A DNA stretch of 64,000 nucleotides, from contig NC_052131.2 in assembly GCF_016086655.4 (NCBI RefSeq), positions 9,469,940-9,533,939 of the forward strand, in the 5' to 3' direction. The DNA is from Lepeophtheirus salmonis. Lineage: Eukaryota > Arthropoda > Copepoda > Siphonostomatoida > Caligidae. Of the stretch, positions 12,702 to 25,604 are shown one piece after another (positions within the stretch are counted from its first letter, which is position 1; the number at the start of each line of letters is the position of its first letter). The translations under genes were made by a program, and so were the position numbers. The notes under the pieces are model-generated. The model was not told the origin of the DNA, searched no databases, and saw only the letters and a list, made by a program, of their open reading frames with translations.

Positions 12702-12727
12702 CTTCTCTCTTGTTGTCAAGAGAGAAG
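12702..12727. repeat. Perfect hairpin, 11-bp stem, 4-base loop
   Basis: CTTCTCTCTTG at 12702-12712 is the exact reverse complement of CAAGAGAGAAG at 12717-12727, with a TTGT loop. A splice-acceptor-like TTATTTCAG and an ATG lie about 20-25 bases to the left, opening an 18-codon frame that I do not regard as a gene. Confidence 0.55.
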
Positions 12728-14898
12728 CCAAAAATTGAATAAAGTTGTTTGTGTGTTATGAAGTAAAAATGCATCAACTTATCGCCCACTACTGCTAATT
12801 TAGTTTATTTTTCCATCTTCTCCCCTCAATAATTAAATAATAGTGATAGGAGTTGCAAAAAAGAATGACCTACCAGCATGCTAAAAAACAAAACAGAAAA
12901 ATGACATTGTAACCCTGACAATTTGAAATATATTTTGGAGGTAAGAAGCTTAGCTGGCATGCGTTTTATTAAATCAGTTGCAATTAGAGAGCAAAAAATA
13001 AACAGAAATCTCCCTCATAGGCAGGAGTCGCGGCAATGTAGATTCTCAATTCTACTCTGTATTTAACAAGGATATACTCTTATAACTAGTGATGGCACGA
13101 ATCCAAAAAAATCCTGATGCCGATGCAATAATATTAAAAATTAGTGTTGCCGTATAGGAATCCTTAATAATTTAAATAATAGAAAAAAATAATGTTTTGT
13201 GTCCACAAAATGATGTTTTAAGGAAGCTTCGTTCTTGGAATTTAAAAAAAAAATTGGAAAAAAAAATTAAAAATTAAATTTTGAACATACCAATCGATTA
13301 TTTAAATTTTTTTCTACAAAATTTAACCTTTAGTGAATAACTGCGGATTTTTGAAAAAAAAAAAAATTAATGCACACTTACACCCGATTTAGACAATATT
13401 GATGAGACCCCTAACCCTCATGACAAATGTAAAAAGAGACTCCTCAAAAGATTAGCACTAATTAAAGGTAAGCCTTTTTCTAATAAGGCTTAATTGGTAG
13501 ACTTTGTACGGCTAAGGTAGTGTTATCAGTAAGATTTTACAATGTTATAAGTCGAGTTCTATATAATATTATCTAGAATAATTTTTTTAGTTGAAAATGT
13601 GAAGAATGTTTTTTTTTTTTTTTCCAAAGATGTTATCATAATTCTTGAAAAGAAACAAATCAGTTTAAAGAAATCCCTAGTGCATGTGCTCATAAAAGCA
13701 AACAATAACAGTGAAGATTTGTTGGAGAGTTATTAGTGTAAGTCCTCCTTGGACTCACAATAAAATTAAGGACGATATTGTAGTCTTTCCTGCTTTGTGA
13801 TTATGTCCTTGTTTAATATGAAGTGCAAATTCTGATTAATTCCTTTTTATCATTACTACTTGCAACGGATCTAAAAAAACGTCAAAGTATGACTTAATTT
13901 TTATCAATCAGCCTTCATTAATGTATCCTTCATCATGGATTAGTAAGTGTTCAGATTTCAATGAACTACACCCATAAGTATTACTGCCATTTATTGGTAT
14001 TTTGTTACGGTATTTGGTATTTATTTGACAATTAATAAATAGTGAGAGATTAACAAATGCCGATGGTTATCAACCAAATTGCCTATCAGTCCATCCCTGT
14101 TATGAAGTTGGAGTTAGTTTCTACTTTGAATGGTAGCTTAACCAATAAAGACTTTTTTTTTTTTTTTCAAAAATTAAGTTGAAACTCTTTTTCTCTCTCA
14201 TATTTAATTTTTTATTTATTATATTTTTCTTTAGGTGAGGCTCATGTTTGCTTAAGTATATATACTTGTGTTCTTCATATGCCGGGAAAATGTCTTTGAA
14301 TGGTATCCCGGGAAACAAATTATTGAACTGTGAGACCCCATTAGTAATTTTATAAATATTGTGAAATTATATATTTATTTTTATATTTTCAGAAGAAAAT
14401 ATAAAAAATTTATAGCTTTTCATGCAATTAACCATGTATTATTCTCATAAATAATTTGTTTCAAATATCAAACGTGCATTATATGATGTACTTATTGTAT
14501 CCTTTTATATATGGGTATGTTACTGTATGTTTTGTGTATGAAAAGAAAAATGGGACTAGGAACACACGATTAGTCAAGTTGCATCATTTGAAACATTTTG
14601 CTACTTCGTCGGACTAACATCATTTATTATCATCGATTATTTTTTGTTAAATGAAGCTTATATAATTGAATAATAAATATGAGATGTCTATGTGAAATAA
14701 ATATTTATCTGGAATTTCCTGTCCGAGTAAAACTCTCATAAATCCCGGGATCTCGGAAGAGAACCCCTAGTGTCTATTTATGTATTTTTACAAACAAAAT
14801 ATTTAAAAAAAGCATAGCTTAAATAAATATTTATATAAGAGTAGATTGTACCCACAACAACTCAAGTATATATTTCTCTTTCATTAATGAGGTAACGA

Positions 14899-14921
14899 AG
14901 AGAGAGAGAGAGAGAGAGAGG
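14899..14921. repeat. (GA)n microsatellite
   Basis: An uninterrupted GA run of about 11 units. Confidence 0.9.
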
Positions 14922-15796
14922 GATGTTGTTTGAATTGAAGTTTACGTGTAGATATATTAAAACTTTAAAAACATATATAGAACATAAAATAATGAAAGAG
15001 AGATCACAAGGTTGGTTTGTTGGCGTTCTTCAATTTATAGAAACGTTCAACGACCGCTGCACCAACCTTTTTGCGGAATAACCAGCCTATTAGTAGGGTT
15101 GTATATTTTAAACATCCTCAGTATGTGGTGAAAAAAATTAAATCCTGACAATTTGTCTGAAAAGTTATGGAGGAGATTTAATAAGGAAAAATTTATTCTG
15201 TGATTCTTGTTAAATAATGTTACCATTATATCAAATAACCAATTATTATTAACTAAATAAACCCTTTATTATCTTGAGTATAAATATTGATAAAATAGAA
15301 GTTGTGTTTATTTTGAGAGAATTTTATAATATGTATTTATAGAGGATTAGAAAGTTCAAATCCACTCATTTAATAAAAAGTTTGAACAAAGACAACAATT
15401 TCTGTTTATAGGGCTCTTAAAGAATTTTTATATCTTACCATAATAGTAATTTATTAATGAGAAAAATGAAGAATTGGTACCAATATAAATGTGGTAGTTC
15501 CTCAAATTAGTTTTCAAGTGTTTGAGGAACAATTGTCGTTTATAGTTTGAAAAAACAGTTATGGCTAGGCAGTCTCCTTGGTTTAATAACACCAAATAGG
15601 TCCAAAATATCACCTAGGAAGACATTACATCCGTTGATATAATTACTATAGTTAGAGTTGTAGAAAATATGACATGTCGGTATTCTAAAAAAGAGACAAA
15701 AAATCCGCATGGTCATCCTGACAATTTGAAGAATGTTTGAAACGAGTTGAATTGCAGCGTTGTGTGAATCCGAATTTAACCTTACTGTCTTATCCC

Positions 15797-16994
15797 TAAT
15801 TTTACGTTCATTTATACTGTCAGGTAAAATAATCCTGGGTAATTTGATTATTGAACAATTCATTGAAAACAATTTGATGATTTAGTATTTGATTAAGATC
15901 CATAATTATTACAAGCAATTTGGCAATCTACACTAGGGATGTCCAATGTGTATATTGCTGCCCGTACTGCAGCCTGCATAATGTGTAGATGTGGTCCACA
16001 ACTCATTATCAATTCAAGTAAAAGTTTGTAGAAAAATTGTTGCAAATTGATACATCCCAGCCTACAACTGGTCCAAAGCGTGGATCATTATCCACCCTTT
16101 CCTGAGCATCAAGGACCACTTTTAATATCCTATGTTACATCCCACCCACGGTTTGTGCAAAAGAATCGTAGGTTCAAGAGGTTGATCATTACCCACCCCT
16201 ACATGAATCACAACAACCAAGACGTGGTGGGGAACTGGTTCTTTGACGCACTATTCTACCTCAACCTCTTTAAACTGCCGTGAGGAGAGTTGCAACATCC
16301 TGTTTGCTTGTTCTCCTTGCTTATGATTAGCAAATTGACAATGTGAGCACTATAGATATGTCCAATCATCTACATTCCACCCCCACCTCCTGGCAACGCT
16401 GGAAGGTTCTGAAGTGTGGCATTTAAGGCCACATATAGAACAATTTTGTTCTCAGGATAAAGATTGTTGACAGAATACACATTTCTTGCCATCTCCCGAT
16501 TTTCTCACTATACCCTCCACTTTGGTCCTTTCCTGAATATATTTCCACACATCTCAAAAAACTAGCGGCTACTCCGTGGTTATAGCACACTCATCGGATA
16601 AATGTAAGCCCTGAAGTCCGACCTTTATCGGATGGGTATACATTGTTTTCTATGGAGTTCGCCCTATAGCAGATTGAAAGCGGAAGTTCTTGAAATACTA
16701 AACAAAACTCTTGCCTATATTTGAAAAAAAATTGTATTCTATAGTTTTGTTTTATGAAGTCATATTCATAAAATTTAATATAATAGTTTCTGTGGCCCAT
16801 TAAAATATTTCAAGTTTCAATTCTGTCCATTATATTAAATGGTTAAACATCCCTGTACTAGATTACTAAATTGCGTATAATGAAATTGAGTATAGTAATC
16901 AAATCCTTAATCATCAAATTGCCTGCAATGAATTGTTTAATAATCAAATTAACCAAAATCATTTTATCTGAGAATGTAAATGAACGTAAAATGG
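15797..16994. mobile_element. Long inverted-repeat structure (arms about 140 bases, centre about 910)
   Basis: The left arm 15797-15937 is the reverse complement of 16848-16994 with moderate divergence. Shared blocks are TCAATGAATTGTTYAATAAT, AATCATCAAATTG, TAAATGAACGTAAAAT and, innermost, AGGGATGT/ACATCCCT. The centre contains less AT-rich sequence (about 15950-16560) related to the core of the foldback element at 25.6-26.5 kb. The arms read as one transposon with long terminal repeats or as two head-to-head copies of a repeat. No target duplication was identified, and no transposase is recognised. Confidence 0.6.
16047..16283 (+). other. 78-codon open frame in repeat core, unrecognised
   Basis: The frame reads LVQSVDHYPPFPEHQGPLLI and later HNNQDVVGNWFFDALF. 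The first part resembles a minus-strand frame at 26046-26240 (LVKLINYRYSEHQGKLFIYP), because the DNA of the two repeat cores is related. Most likely a repeat segment rather than a host gene. It has no known domain. Confidence 0.3.
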
Positions 16995-17503
16995 CCATTT
17001 TATCGTAAATTTTAGATATTGTCCGGGCATTTTGCACATTGCCCAAGCATTTTTCAAAATGCCCATTTTCCCACATTATCCGTAACATATATTCTGGCCC
17101 TAAAATGTATTAACAATATTGTATCTTATTTCCATATTGTATTGTAGATAATATTAACTATTATAATATAACTAATAAGATATTTTTATCTCATTATCCT
17201 ACTTTAAAAAGGAAAAAAAATTGTACAACTTTAGATTTTTCATAGAGAATTTTTGTTCATATTTTTTTGATTATATTCAAATATAACTGTTTATTATTTC
17301 CATAAAGTAGTATTCAATATAGTTTTTTAATGGATGTGTGTTTTATTATTAGTATTATTTCTTAAAACCATTTGATGGAGTTTCATAAAGAACTATTAGA
17401 AAATGGTCCACTTTGTGTAGTAAACATATCAACTTTGGCATCTCCTTCAATAATTATGTCATTTATGATGTCAGTGATAATGCTTATATTCCAAAAAAAA
17501 AAC
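16995..17503. other. Gene-free AT-rich DNA
   Basis: Apart from a small direct repetition of 'GCCC..GCATTTT' near 17020-17065, nothing is recognised. Confidence 0.45.
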
Positions 17504-17511
17504 ATAGATAC

Positions 17512-18890
17512 TGGGGCTAGTACAGTCCGGGGTTGAATTGTGGTTCGGTTTGGTACAACCTTTAGAGAACATATGTATATATTCACATATTGGTAACAAT
17601 TATATTTTTGTGTCTTTTCTCTTGATCATATGTTTCCTGGAATTTGTTTGTTTTTTGATATTATTCTTTTCTTTAATTTACATCAACGATTTGACTTTTT
17701 TTTAAAAAAGCCCAAAATCTTTTACAGCTCTCAAATTTCAAACTTTTCATGTAAAACTTAAACTATTGCATTTGGAGCTATCAAAAGATGAATAGAAGAA
17801 ATATATATATGAAATGTTTGAGCAGAAATCAATTGTACTTTGTCCAGATTTGTCATATTGTACAAAAGAGCACACATAAAAACTTTCAAAAGTCTGATTT
17901 CATGAATTAATTTACTGATTATTTAAAGATTTAAAAACTATTGATGTTTATGCCCATTTGTATCTTATTCTTGAAAAAAAAAATTATTATTTAAATAGCT
18001 TAATAAATAAAAAATCCATAAATATTTATCTATATTTGTATGACGTCAATAGTTACTTTATGAGTTTTTACTTACAAAACGGACTATATAATAAAGTCAA
18101 AAAAATTAAAAGAATTCTAAAATAAGTTTTTCTTTTTTATGCTTGAATTGTAATCAGATTTTTTTTTCTTCTTTTAATTTGACCTTAGTTTGAAGTACTT
18201 CCAGAACACTGGAACTTTGAGTGGATGGAGGGTAACGTTTTTTGATGGTACAGAAAAAAAAAATTAGGAGGTAATTACCAACATCTAAACATGATCCATG
18301 GTAATTTGAATTTGGTCAACTTTACAAAATAGGGAACACTCTAATGTGTATTTTGTACATTATCTACATATATAAATAAACCGGAGTTATTGCGAGGCTT
18401 ATTGATTTGTACAAAACCAAACATATATTTTGCATCATAAATATGTATTGTGCCTATAATATTGATATGATACCAACAAATCTGAGTTAAATGAGAAAAG
18501 TCATCCCAGTCGATAAAAACCCAGTGGTATGGTGGAGAGATAACGTTCTCAAGTTAGCTTGAACATATATTGCAACTACAGATGCATCAATATCAAGGTG
18601 AATATTTTTTTCGACTGCTGGTGATATTGTGACTGCTAATTGGTCTTGATTATTACCGGAAAATGTAGACGAGCTCATCTTTCTGCAACATAAATGAGTT
18701 AATTAATAAATAATAGTGTTATATAACCCGTGAATATCTTACATCAAACTTTGTTTTTAGATTAGTTAAGTTATATTTAGGAATAATTAAAAAAAAACAT
18801 TTTACTCTTATACCGTACCAAACCACGTACTGTGAAGGGTACGCCGCAGTTTGTACCGAACCGTGGATTTAGCGTATCGTTTTAAGACTA
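17512..18890. mobile_element. hAT-type DNA transposon (1,379 bases) with perfect 8-bp target duplication
   Basis: ATAGATAC occurs directly before the element (17504-17511) and directly after it (18891-18898), the 8-bp duplication typical of hAT transposons. The ends are inverted relatives: the left begins TGGGGCTAGTACAGTCCGGG and contains GTGGTTCGGTTTGGTAC; the right, reversed, begins TAGTCTTAAAACGATACGC and contains CCACGGTTCGGTACAAACTG. A minus-strand frame of 63 codons (18487-18678) near the right end is the longest reading frame and shows no clear transposase domain. The element is probably non-autonomous or decayed. A shorter relative lies at 46661-47130. Confidence 0.75.
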
Positions 18891-19142
18891 ATAGATACTA
18901 ACAAATTTGAGGAGCCCGACTGATTCCCTTGATATTTCTAATCACTTTTTCTTTTCTTTTTGCTATTTTTTATTCTTCATCTCTGTTATTTTTCTGCATC
19001 ATACTTAAATGCATTCATAAAATATAGAAACAACGCAATCCTTATAATATGTGGTGCGTCATCATAAAAATAATTTTGAACACAAATAAAGAGAAGGAGA
19101 TCCTCAGAATTTATGTTTTTTTTTTCTTCATAGGTATAGGTA

Positions 19143-19210
19143 TACAGTGGAGGAAATAAGTATTTGATCTCTCCTCCATTTTGTAAGATTGCCCACATAT
19201 AAAGAATTTC
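19143..19210. mobile_element. Tc1 transposon terminus of the fish (salmonid) type
   Basis: TACAGTGGAGGAAATAAGTA followed by TTTGATC and TTTTGTAAGATTGCCCAC closely resembles the terminal repeat of a Tc1 family abundant in salmonid and other fish genomes and reported from several of their parasites (recall, not searched). Only one end is recognisable. Sequence to the right up to about 19350 may be internal, but no transposase motif is seen. Confidence 0.55.
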
Positions 19211-20080
19211 TCTGGAATGGAGGTCAAGAGATAGACTAGGCCCCTTTATGACAGTAATGAGCTTCTAATTGAGCCCCACCTTTGTCGCAAATACACATTC
19301 AAGGGCATCTACAGGAGGTGAATGTAGCCCCATCCCCTCCCAAATTATGGAATTTTTCCTTTTTAATAAAAAAAAACGTGAGGATCCAAAAGTTTTACCC
19401 GAAAATAGGGGTCAAATGTTTTTTTAAGATTAATTATCTTACAAAAATAGATCACTCGGGCAAATTATGTAGCTGGACAAAAAATTTAATTTTTCATTTT
19501 TATTTTTTTTTAATTGAATTTTATGTAAAATAAGTACTAACTTTTTTTTTTTCTTCAAAAAAGTGAATTTTTTATTAACAGCTATGGATTTTTTTTTTTA
19601 AAAAACACCACTGACTTTACACGACTCATTTTCAGTTCTCTGTCCTAAGGGAAATATGTTGTATCCCAAGATATCTATCATATGGAAACACCCACGAAAA
19701 TTAATGCTTCTTTTGTTGACACAGTCAATTTTGTCTAATTTAAGTGCAATAATTGCAGTTCCAGAGGGTTAATAAGAAAACATTTGTCGATATAAATTGA
19801 CGATCATTTTTCAATGAATACAAATCTAAACCACACGGAATTTCAAGAAAATTCATTCTATCTTGCTTTTGTGTTAACAGGTTACATATATACAATATGC
19901 TGAGGACTTATTAATACATCTTATTGATTTTATACCCTCTCTTTTCTCCCTTCATCAAAATGATTTTGTACTCCCTCTCTCTCTCTCTGACTGTGAGTTT
20001 ATGTAGATACGAGTATACATTCATGTTTTTCTGATTTAAATATACATCAATGTACTAATAAACCCCATACATACATAGTA
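19211..20080. other. Gene-free stretch with repeat B copy 2 and CT run
   Basis: Contains dispersed repeat B copy 2 at 19784-19865 (see 8470) and a CT microsatellite at about 19974-19988. No gene. Confidence 0.45.
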
Positions 20081-20082
20081 CA

Positions 20083-21015
20083 GGGTGTCTCAGATAAATC
20101 CCTACCTCTTTTTTACAGCCATTCGGATAAAAAAACTGGTGTACAATTTAAATACTGTGATTTGAAGGAATGTATCGGTTTCAAAAATATCGTCCTAAAT
20201 TATAAAGACGCGTCTGATTACACAATCTTTGATAAATATTTCATTATATATGTCTACCATTGACCTCATCATAAATCAATCTTCGTTCATTTTGATGAGC
20301 TTAAATGAAGTATAATGGGAAAATACTCACGTGAATGAAAGATACTTAAAGTTGTACTAAACTAATTTAAATGGTAATGAGATACTTTACTATAATATAA
20401 GAGAAAATAGTAAACGTTTGGAAAAAATTTCAAGATCAAATAACAGACACAAAACGGGACAAGGGACGTGACTGATTTTAATACCGATAAAACCCTGGTA
20501 ACTTTATTAGCAGTTACTTATGATATGTTTTCCATTATAAACAACCTTACAAATCAGGTTCCTATTTTGTAATCATTGTAAATTTGAAAAGGTAGATATG
20601 CCTCCGTGGTTCTATGACACTTTTAAAGTGTATGGACCTCTATACCACATTTGACATTTACAAAGAATTCTACTTCAACAATAACTTCTCTGTGGAATCC
20701 AACATGACTATTTCCTTGGCAATTTCAGACTTTAAAGACTTGATATTACCGGGCACAAGACCTATTCACAATCCTTTCTCACAAATAAAAGCTACATGGG
20801 TTTAGATCTGGTGATTTTGTGGCCAAAAATCAGTTTTCAAAAAGGACCAAATTTCCCTTCATCCATTCCACCATATCTCTAGCTATTTGGGGATGTACGC
20901 CGTACTGTTTTAAGGTAAATGAATTTCCATTGGCAATGGTATTCATCCAGAGATTGACAATGGACAATAAGATATCAAGGTACAACTCCTTTTTGACTGA
21001 CTGCCCGTATGACAA
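20083..21015 (-). mobile_element. Tc1/mariner-like element, minus strand, decayed
   Basis: A terminus TACAGGGTGTCTCAGATAAA begins at about 20083, the form seen at the ends of many Tc1/mariner-like elements. On the minus strand from 21015 leftwards the reading is SFTLKQYGVHPQIARDMVEW (the 'F.QDGAP.H' region, with the catalytic Asp lost). Next come the WP..SPDLNPC motif at about 20800 in another frame and NIKSLKSEIAKEIVMLDS near 20720. Stops and frameshifts are frequent. The opposite terminus was not found. Confidence 0.65.
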
Positions 21016-24000
21016 AGTTCGAATTATTACACATGGTTGTTTTATTGTTTTTATTTACTTTTGTCATAACTATTTTAATTCGCACTACACAAATCTAATG
21101 CTAGATCTGAAAGACTTTATGTTTTCACAGATTATCTGCAACACTCTATATGCCTTGTAAATATTTATTGTGAGACTTCAAAACCTTTCTTACACCTTCT
21201 CTCCCTTAGTCTTCCCCTCTCTAATTCCTAACAAAGAAGATAAATATTTTATCATTTTTATCACAATGAGTTAAAATTAGATGTCATTGAATACTTGCAT
21301 TTGCTATTATTCTGTATTTTAAAAATATTCGTTTCCACATTCTCATATTTTGATATTTTTATCAACATACTTTTTTATTCGCAAATTCCAAATATTAATA
21401 TTTGTATCAGTATATGTGGACGTCAAACAAGAAAAAAAGTTATAATTGTTGTTCTTAAAATTGAATCTGGATTATATCGGACGTAATTTACATATATCAA
21501 CATATTATTTATTTTAATCTTTTAACTGTACTGCAAATTATATTACCTAAAGTATGAAAATTCATTGTAACAAAAAAAAATGTATACACGAATGCATTTT
21601 ATATCAAAAAAAAATCATTCTAAGGAATCATTTCCTTTGGCTTCATATCAATTATTGAATCTAATTATAAACATTTCTTAGTCATTTGCCTTGGAGATAT
21701 AATTATTAATCATATTATATAAAATTAATTTTTTTTTATAAAAGGTGGATACATGTAGAAATTGTGTCTTAGTAACAAAATAGACATTAATTGCATTTTT
21801 TTATAAAGAAAATACATTACCAGATACAATAAAGAAATAAATGGTAGAGTCCAATGAATCCTTGACTTCTGCTCTTTGTATTTATTCTGATTCTGAATCT
21901 CTAGAACGGTGTCTACACTTCAATGCGAAAACTATATTTGAACGAATAAGATCTTATCAAATTTATACTTTATTATACAAAAAACAGTCCTAGAAGAGAA
22001 CCATGCCCTAATCTTGCTTTCAAAATTGGAGGGCTATAAATCTTTTTTGTGCACTGAGGCCTCATCCGAATAGAAACAAGAAGCTGTAGCATGGAAATTT
22101 GCTTTGACTAAATATGGAATCATAGATATCAACCTATGACGGCATAATCAATAATTTTACTATCAAGGATTCAATGTTAATCAAAATAGTTAATACTTCA
22201 ATCAGGCATAAAGGAAGAATAATGACAAACTATTATCCTGCCTGAAAGATACTTAAAGTTTTACTAAACGTATTCAATTGGTTAACTGAAGTTATTGTTT
22301 TCTATAATACTAGTCAAAATGATGCCATGTAGAGGGTGCTTTAAAATGCTGGACTTTTTTGAAGGACCGATAAAAGGGATTGGACCGTTTTTAAGTCATA
22401 TATTAAAAGTCAGTCGTTGTGGAGGAATTAAATTCCATTTTTCATTTTGGGTTATGGAAATTAGTGAATTATTGCTGTGTATTTGGATGACATATAGAAC
22501 TGACAAATGTATTTTAATGACTTAAGCCTGTGTTGTCTATCAAAAATCCATCCCTATATAATTACATTTTTATACATTTACATTGTGCAGCTAACCCAAA
22601 TTGGATTACTACATTTCTAAGGGTTAGGTATTTTCCCGTGATAGCTCTACATTTTATATTTGGAATCCACTGGAACAAAATTAATTGTAAAAATCTTTCA
22701 AATGGAGTTTCCCAGGCTATTAATTTTATTTTTTTCAAATATTAATGTCTTATTTTATAAAGTCATTTCTTTTACTCCATTAAATGAAATTTTCTGAAGT
22801 TTTTTTGGGGGAAATTTAGGAGGACAATGAAAACATTCCATAAAACTTTTTCTTTTTTCTTTATCAAATATATATTAATAAATTAAAGGAGCAAATAAAA
22901 ACCCTTAAAGACCTCCAACTAATAGAGCCAAATCTAGAGATATTCATAATTCTCAAAAAGATTATTAAAAATTAGTTTTTAACCTTAATCACATCACTCT
23001 AGACTTTTTAATATTCATTCATATAAAAGCCCCATTCTTAATACAAGAATAAATTAATTATAGCCTAGGTACCTTTCAGCTATATTACCTATGCCTTCGA
23101 TTCTCAGGAAAGGAAATAAAATAGCTATGTCTAAGTCAATAACTAAGAATACTTAATAAATATAAATAAATGTCAAGAAAATATTATTTGATGTTTTACA
23201 TTAGGGTTAAATCCTCACTCAAAGGCACTAAATATATCTAAATTTTTGTAACATCTATAACTAAGAGCATAACCTAATCGTAAGATAACTGACACAATAA
23301 TAAATTTGTAAACTCTAAGTCACAGATCATAATTGGATATACACAACACTCGCAAAGAAAAGTAGCCAATGCTACCTTAATAATTTATTAAATTATTAAT
23401 TTATATAAAGAAAGTACAGGAGCACATCTTATAGAAACTTGCAAGAAATTAACCTAATTTAGACCATGAACTAGTTAACCTTGCTTTTCACAATTATTTT
23501 TGTTTTTTAAAGTTAAAATTAAAGGCTTATTTAAGAAAAATACTAAATACAACAAAATATCAGAGGCTATCTGTTTTCAAATATTATATCATATCTTCCA
23601 GTTGGAGTGAATATGGTCACACAATTTAAGGCAGTCGTTAAATTTTTAAAAAGATATGCATAAATGATCTTTGTAATTGATCAAGTCTAATCCAGTTGTA
23701 ATGAAGGATATTTATGCATCATTCCATGTAGATGTTACTAGTGTGTATCGAACAAAACATCAAACAAAAGCATTAGTATTTGTAGGGCAATTGCTTCAGA
23801 TGGAAAGATAAAGCTGAAAATTCTGGTGTACGAACGCATTCAAGAATTTTATACAAATAAGCGTTCAATTTAAGATTTAAACAAGCCACAATATGTGCAC
23901 TGTTTATGGATTCTTATAAAGTACTTATATAGTATGTGTGTGTAAGTACTTTTGAACTGAACAAAGACACATAAAAAAATAAAGATTACTTATTTACGAA

Positions 24001-25603
24001 TTTACATGTAGATATATTACTAGATTGAATTTTAATCTTTAGATTTTAATATTTTAGATGGAAAAATAAGGAGAAAAAAAAGCATACATAGGTACTACAC
24101 ACAAAAAAAGTTATCAATCATTTTTGAATAATATACCAGAATACGTCAACGGTTTTTGTGTTTTTTTTTTGGGTTTTTTTTTTTTGCATATTCACTTTGT
24201 TATATTTATAAATAATCTACAAAGAATGAAAACCATTCAAGAGGATGATGGATCATCTAAATATATGTATAGACTCAAAATTATTTCATTTTATTGTTAT
24301 ATATTCTGTATATAATATATATACATTAGAGTGGCTCAAAAATTTATTTTTTTTAATTTTGGAAATAGATCCTATCAAAAGTTACTCCTAGGTACAAAAA
24401 CATATTCAGAAAAGTTGTCGCGACATAAAAAAAAATTGAGGTTCTACATTGGAATTGAATCATTAATTTCATTTTTTTTTTCCACAACAGAAAGATTTTT
24501 AAGTATAAGAATTCAACAGTATCATTGATTTAACAATATAAGGAATAGTAAATTTTAAAAAAAAATTTAGAGTGCAATTTTTTTTTTTTGTTGGCTATAT
24601 GGACAGTTATTTTTATATTCTGAAGCTCTTATAATTAGTATTTCATTCTTGAGAAGAGAACATATAAGTGTAAATGGTAACTACGAGTCTCAGTGCGCAT
24701 GATTGGTGGAAAGGAACACTGAGAATTTCTCACGGAGTTAAATGTGTAAGTCTCTATTGAACTTCGACAATAATTGAGGATAGAGAACGGAGTCATTTCT
24801 TATTTTTTCTAGATACGGAGTGATATTTGTATTTATTTACATCATCCGATGGTTGTTTTTATCAACTAAAACGTCATCACATAGAAATGGTTTTCAGATT
24901 CCATGATTAACTCCTCCTTGAAAAATGGTTTTCTTACTGTGTGATTACTGTTACCTTGGAAGTGTCAGTAACAATTCACTTTGCTACTTACAAAGGAAAA
25001 AAAAGAAACAACAATCCACACTACAGCCAATATATGATGGACTAGTAGAAGAACAAGAATTAATTTGTGGAATGATATTAAAAAGGGAGGATTTTGTTGT
25101 CCTCACATCAAAAATTAAGCTATAACTGCAATATTTTTTTATGCAATCAAAGTAAAGAAAATGGAAATTAAAACATCTATTTTACACAGAGTAAATAATT
25201 TTTAGAAACTTCAATGAACTAGGTTTTCGGTTTGTTTTGTTTCTTTTTTCTTTTTTTTTCAATCATTTTATTGTTTGTATTTATTTTTCTTATTATGAAA
25301 ATTTTATGTATTTTGTATAATTCTACTGATCCTATATTGTTGTTATTTGAGTACCAGAATAAATTTATGCTGGTTAAAAATACAAAAAAAATTGTAGCAG
25401 CTAAGCATCTCCTTTAAAAGATTCTTCAAATTATCAGGGTTAACATTTTAATGGTGGTTGCCAATACTTACCGAAAATGCCTAAAATTAAAAACCTTAGA
25501 CATTTATGTTGTTTTGTTTCTTCAAATTATATTAAATATAACTCTATTATATATTGTTTAAAGCCCAGTTTTTTTTAAATTAAATTAGATTTATGAGCTT
25601 GAA
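21016..25603. other. Gene-free AT-rich DNA, 4.6 kb
   Basis: No supported gene. A block at 22235-22268 repeats 20335-20368 (AAAGATACTTAAAGTTKTAC). An inverted pair AAAGTACTTA/TAAGTACTTT lies at 23918-23952. Poly-T runs near 24160-24185 create low-complexity open frames that were not called. Confidence 0.5.
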
Positions 25604-25604
25604 C

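Larger units (their letters stand above)
11887..15796. other. Gene-free stretch with simple repeats
   Basis: No supported gene. It contains a hairpin at 12702-12727 and a GA microsatellite at 14899-14921 (separate entries). A pair of hAT-like termini at 13087 and 14099 was considered but not accepted. Long T and A runs are frequent. Confidence 0.5.

Noticed and set aside
13087..14099. Possible hAT element (TAGTGATGG ... CCATCCCTG)
   Set aside because: Ends match over only about nine bases and the flanks (CTTATAAC and TTATGAAG) are not a convincing 8-bp duplication.
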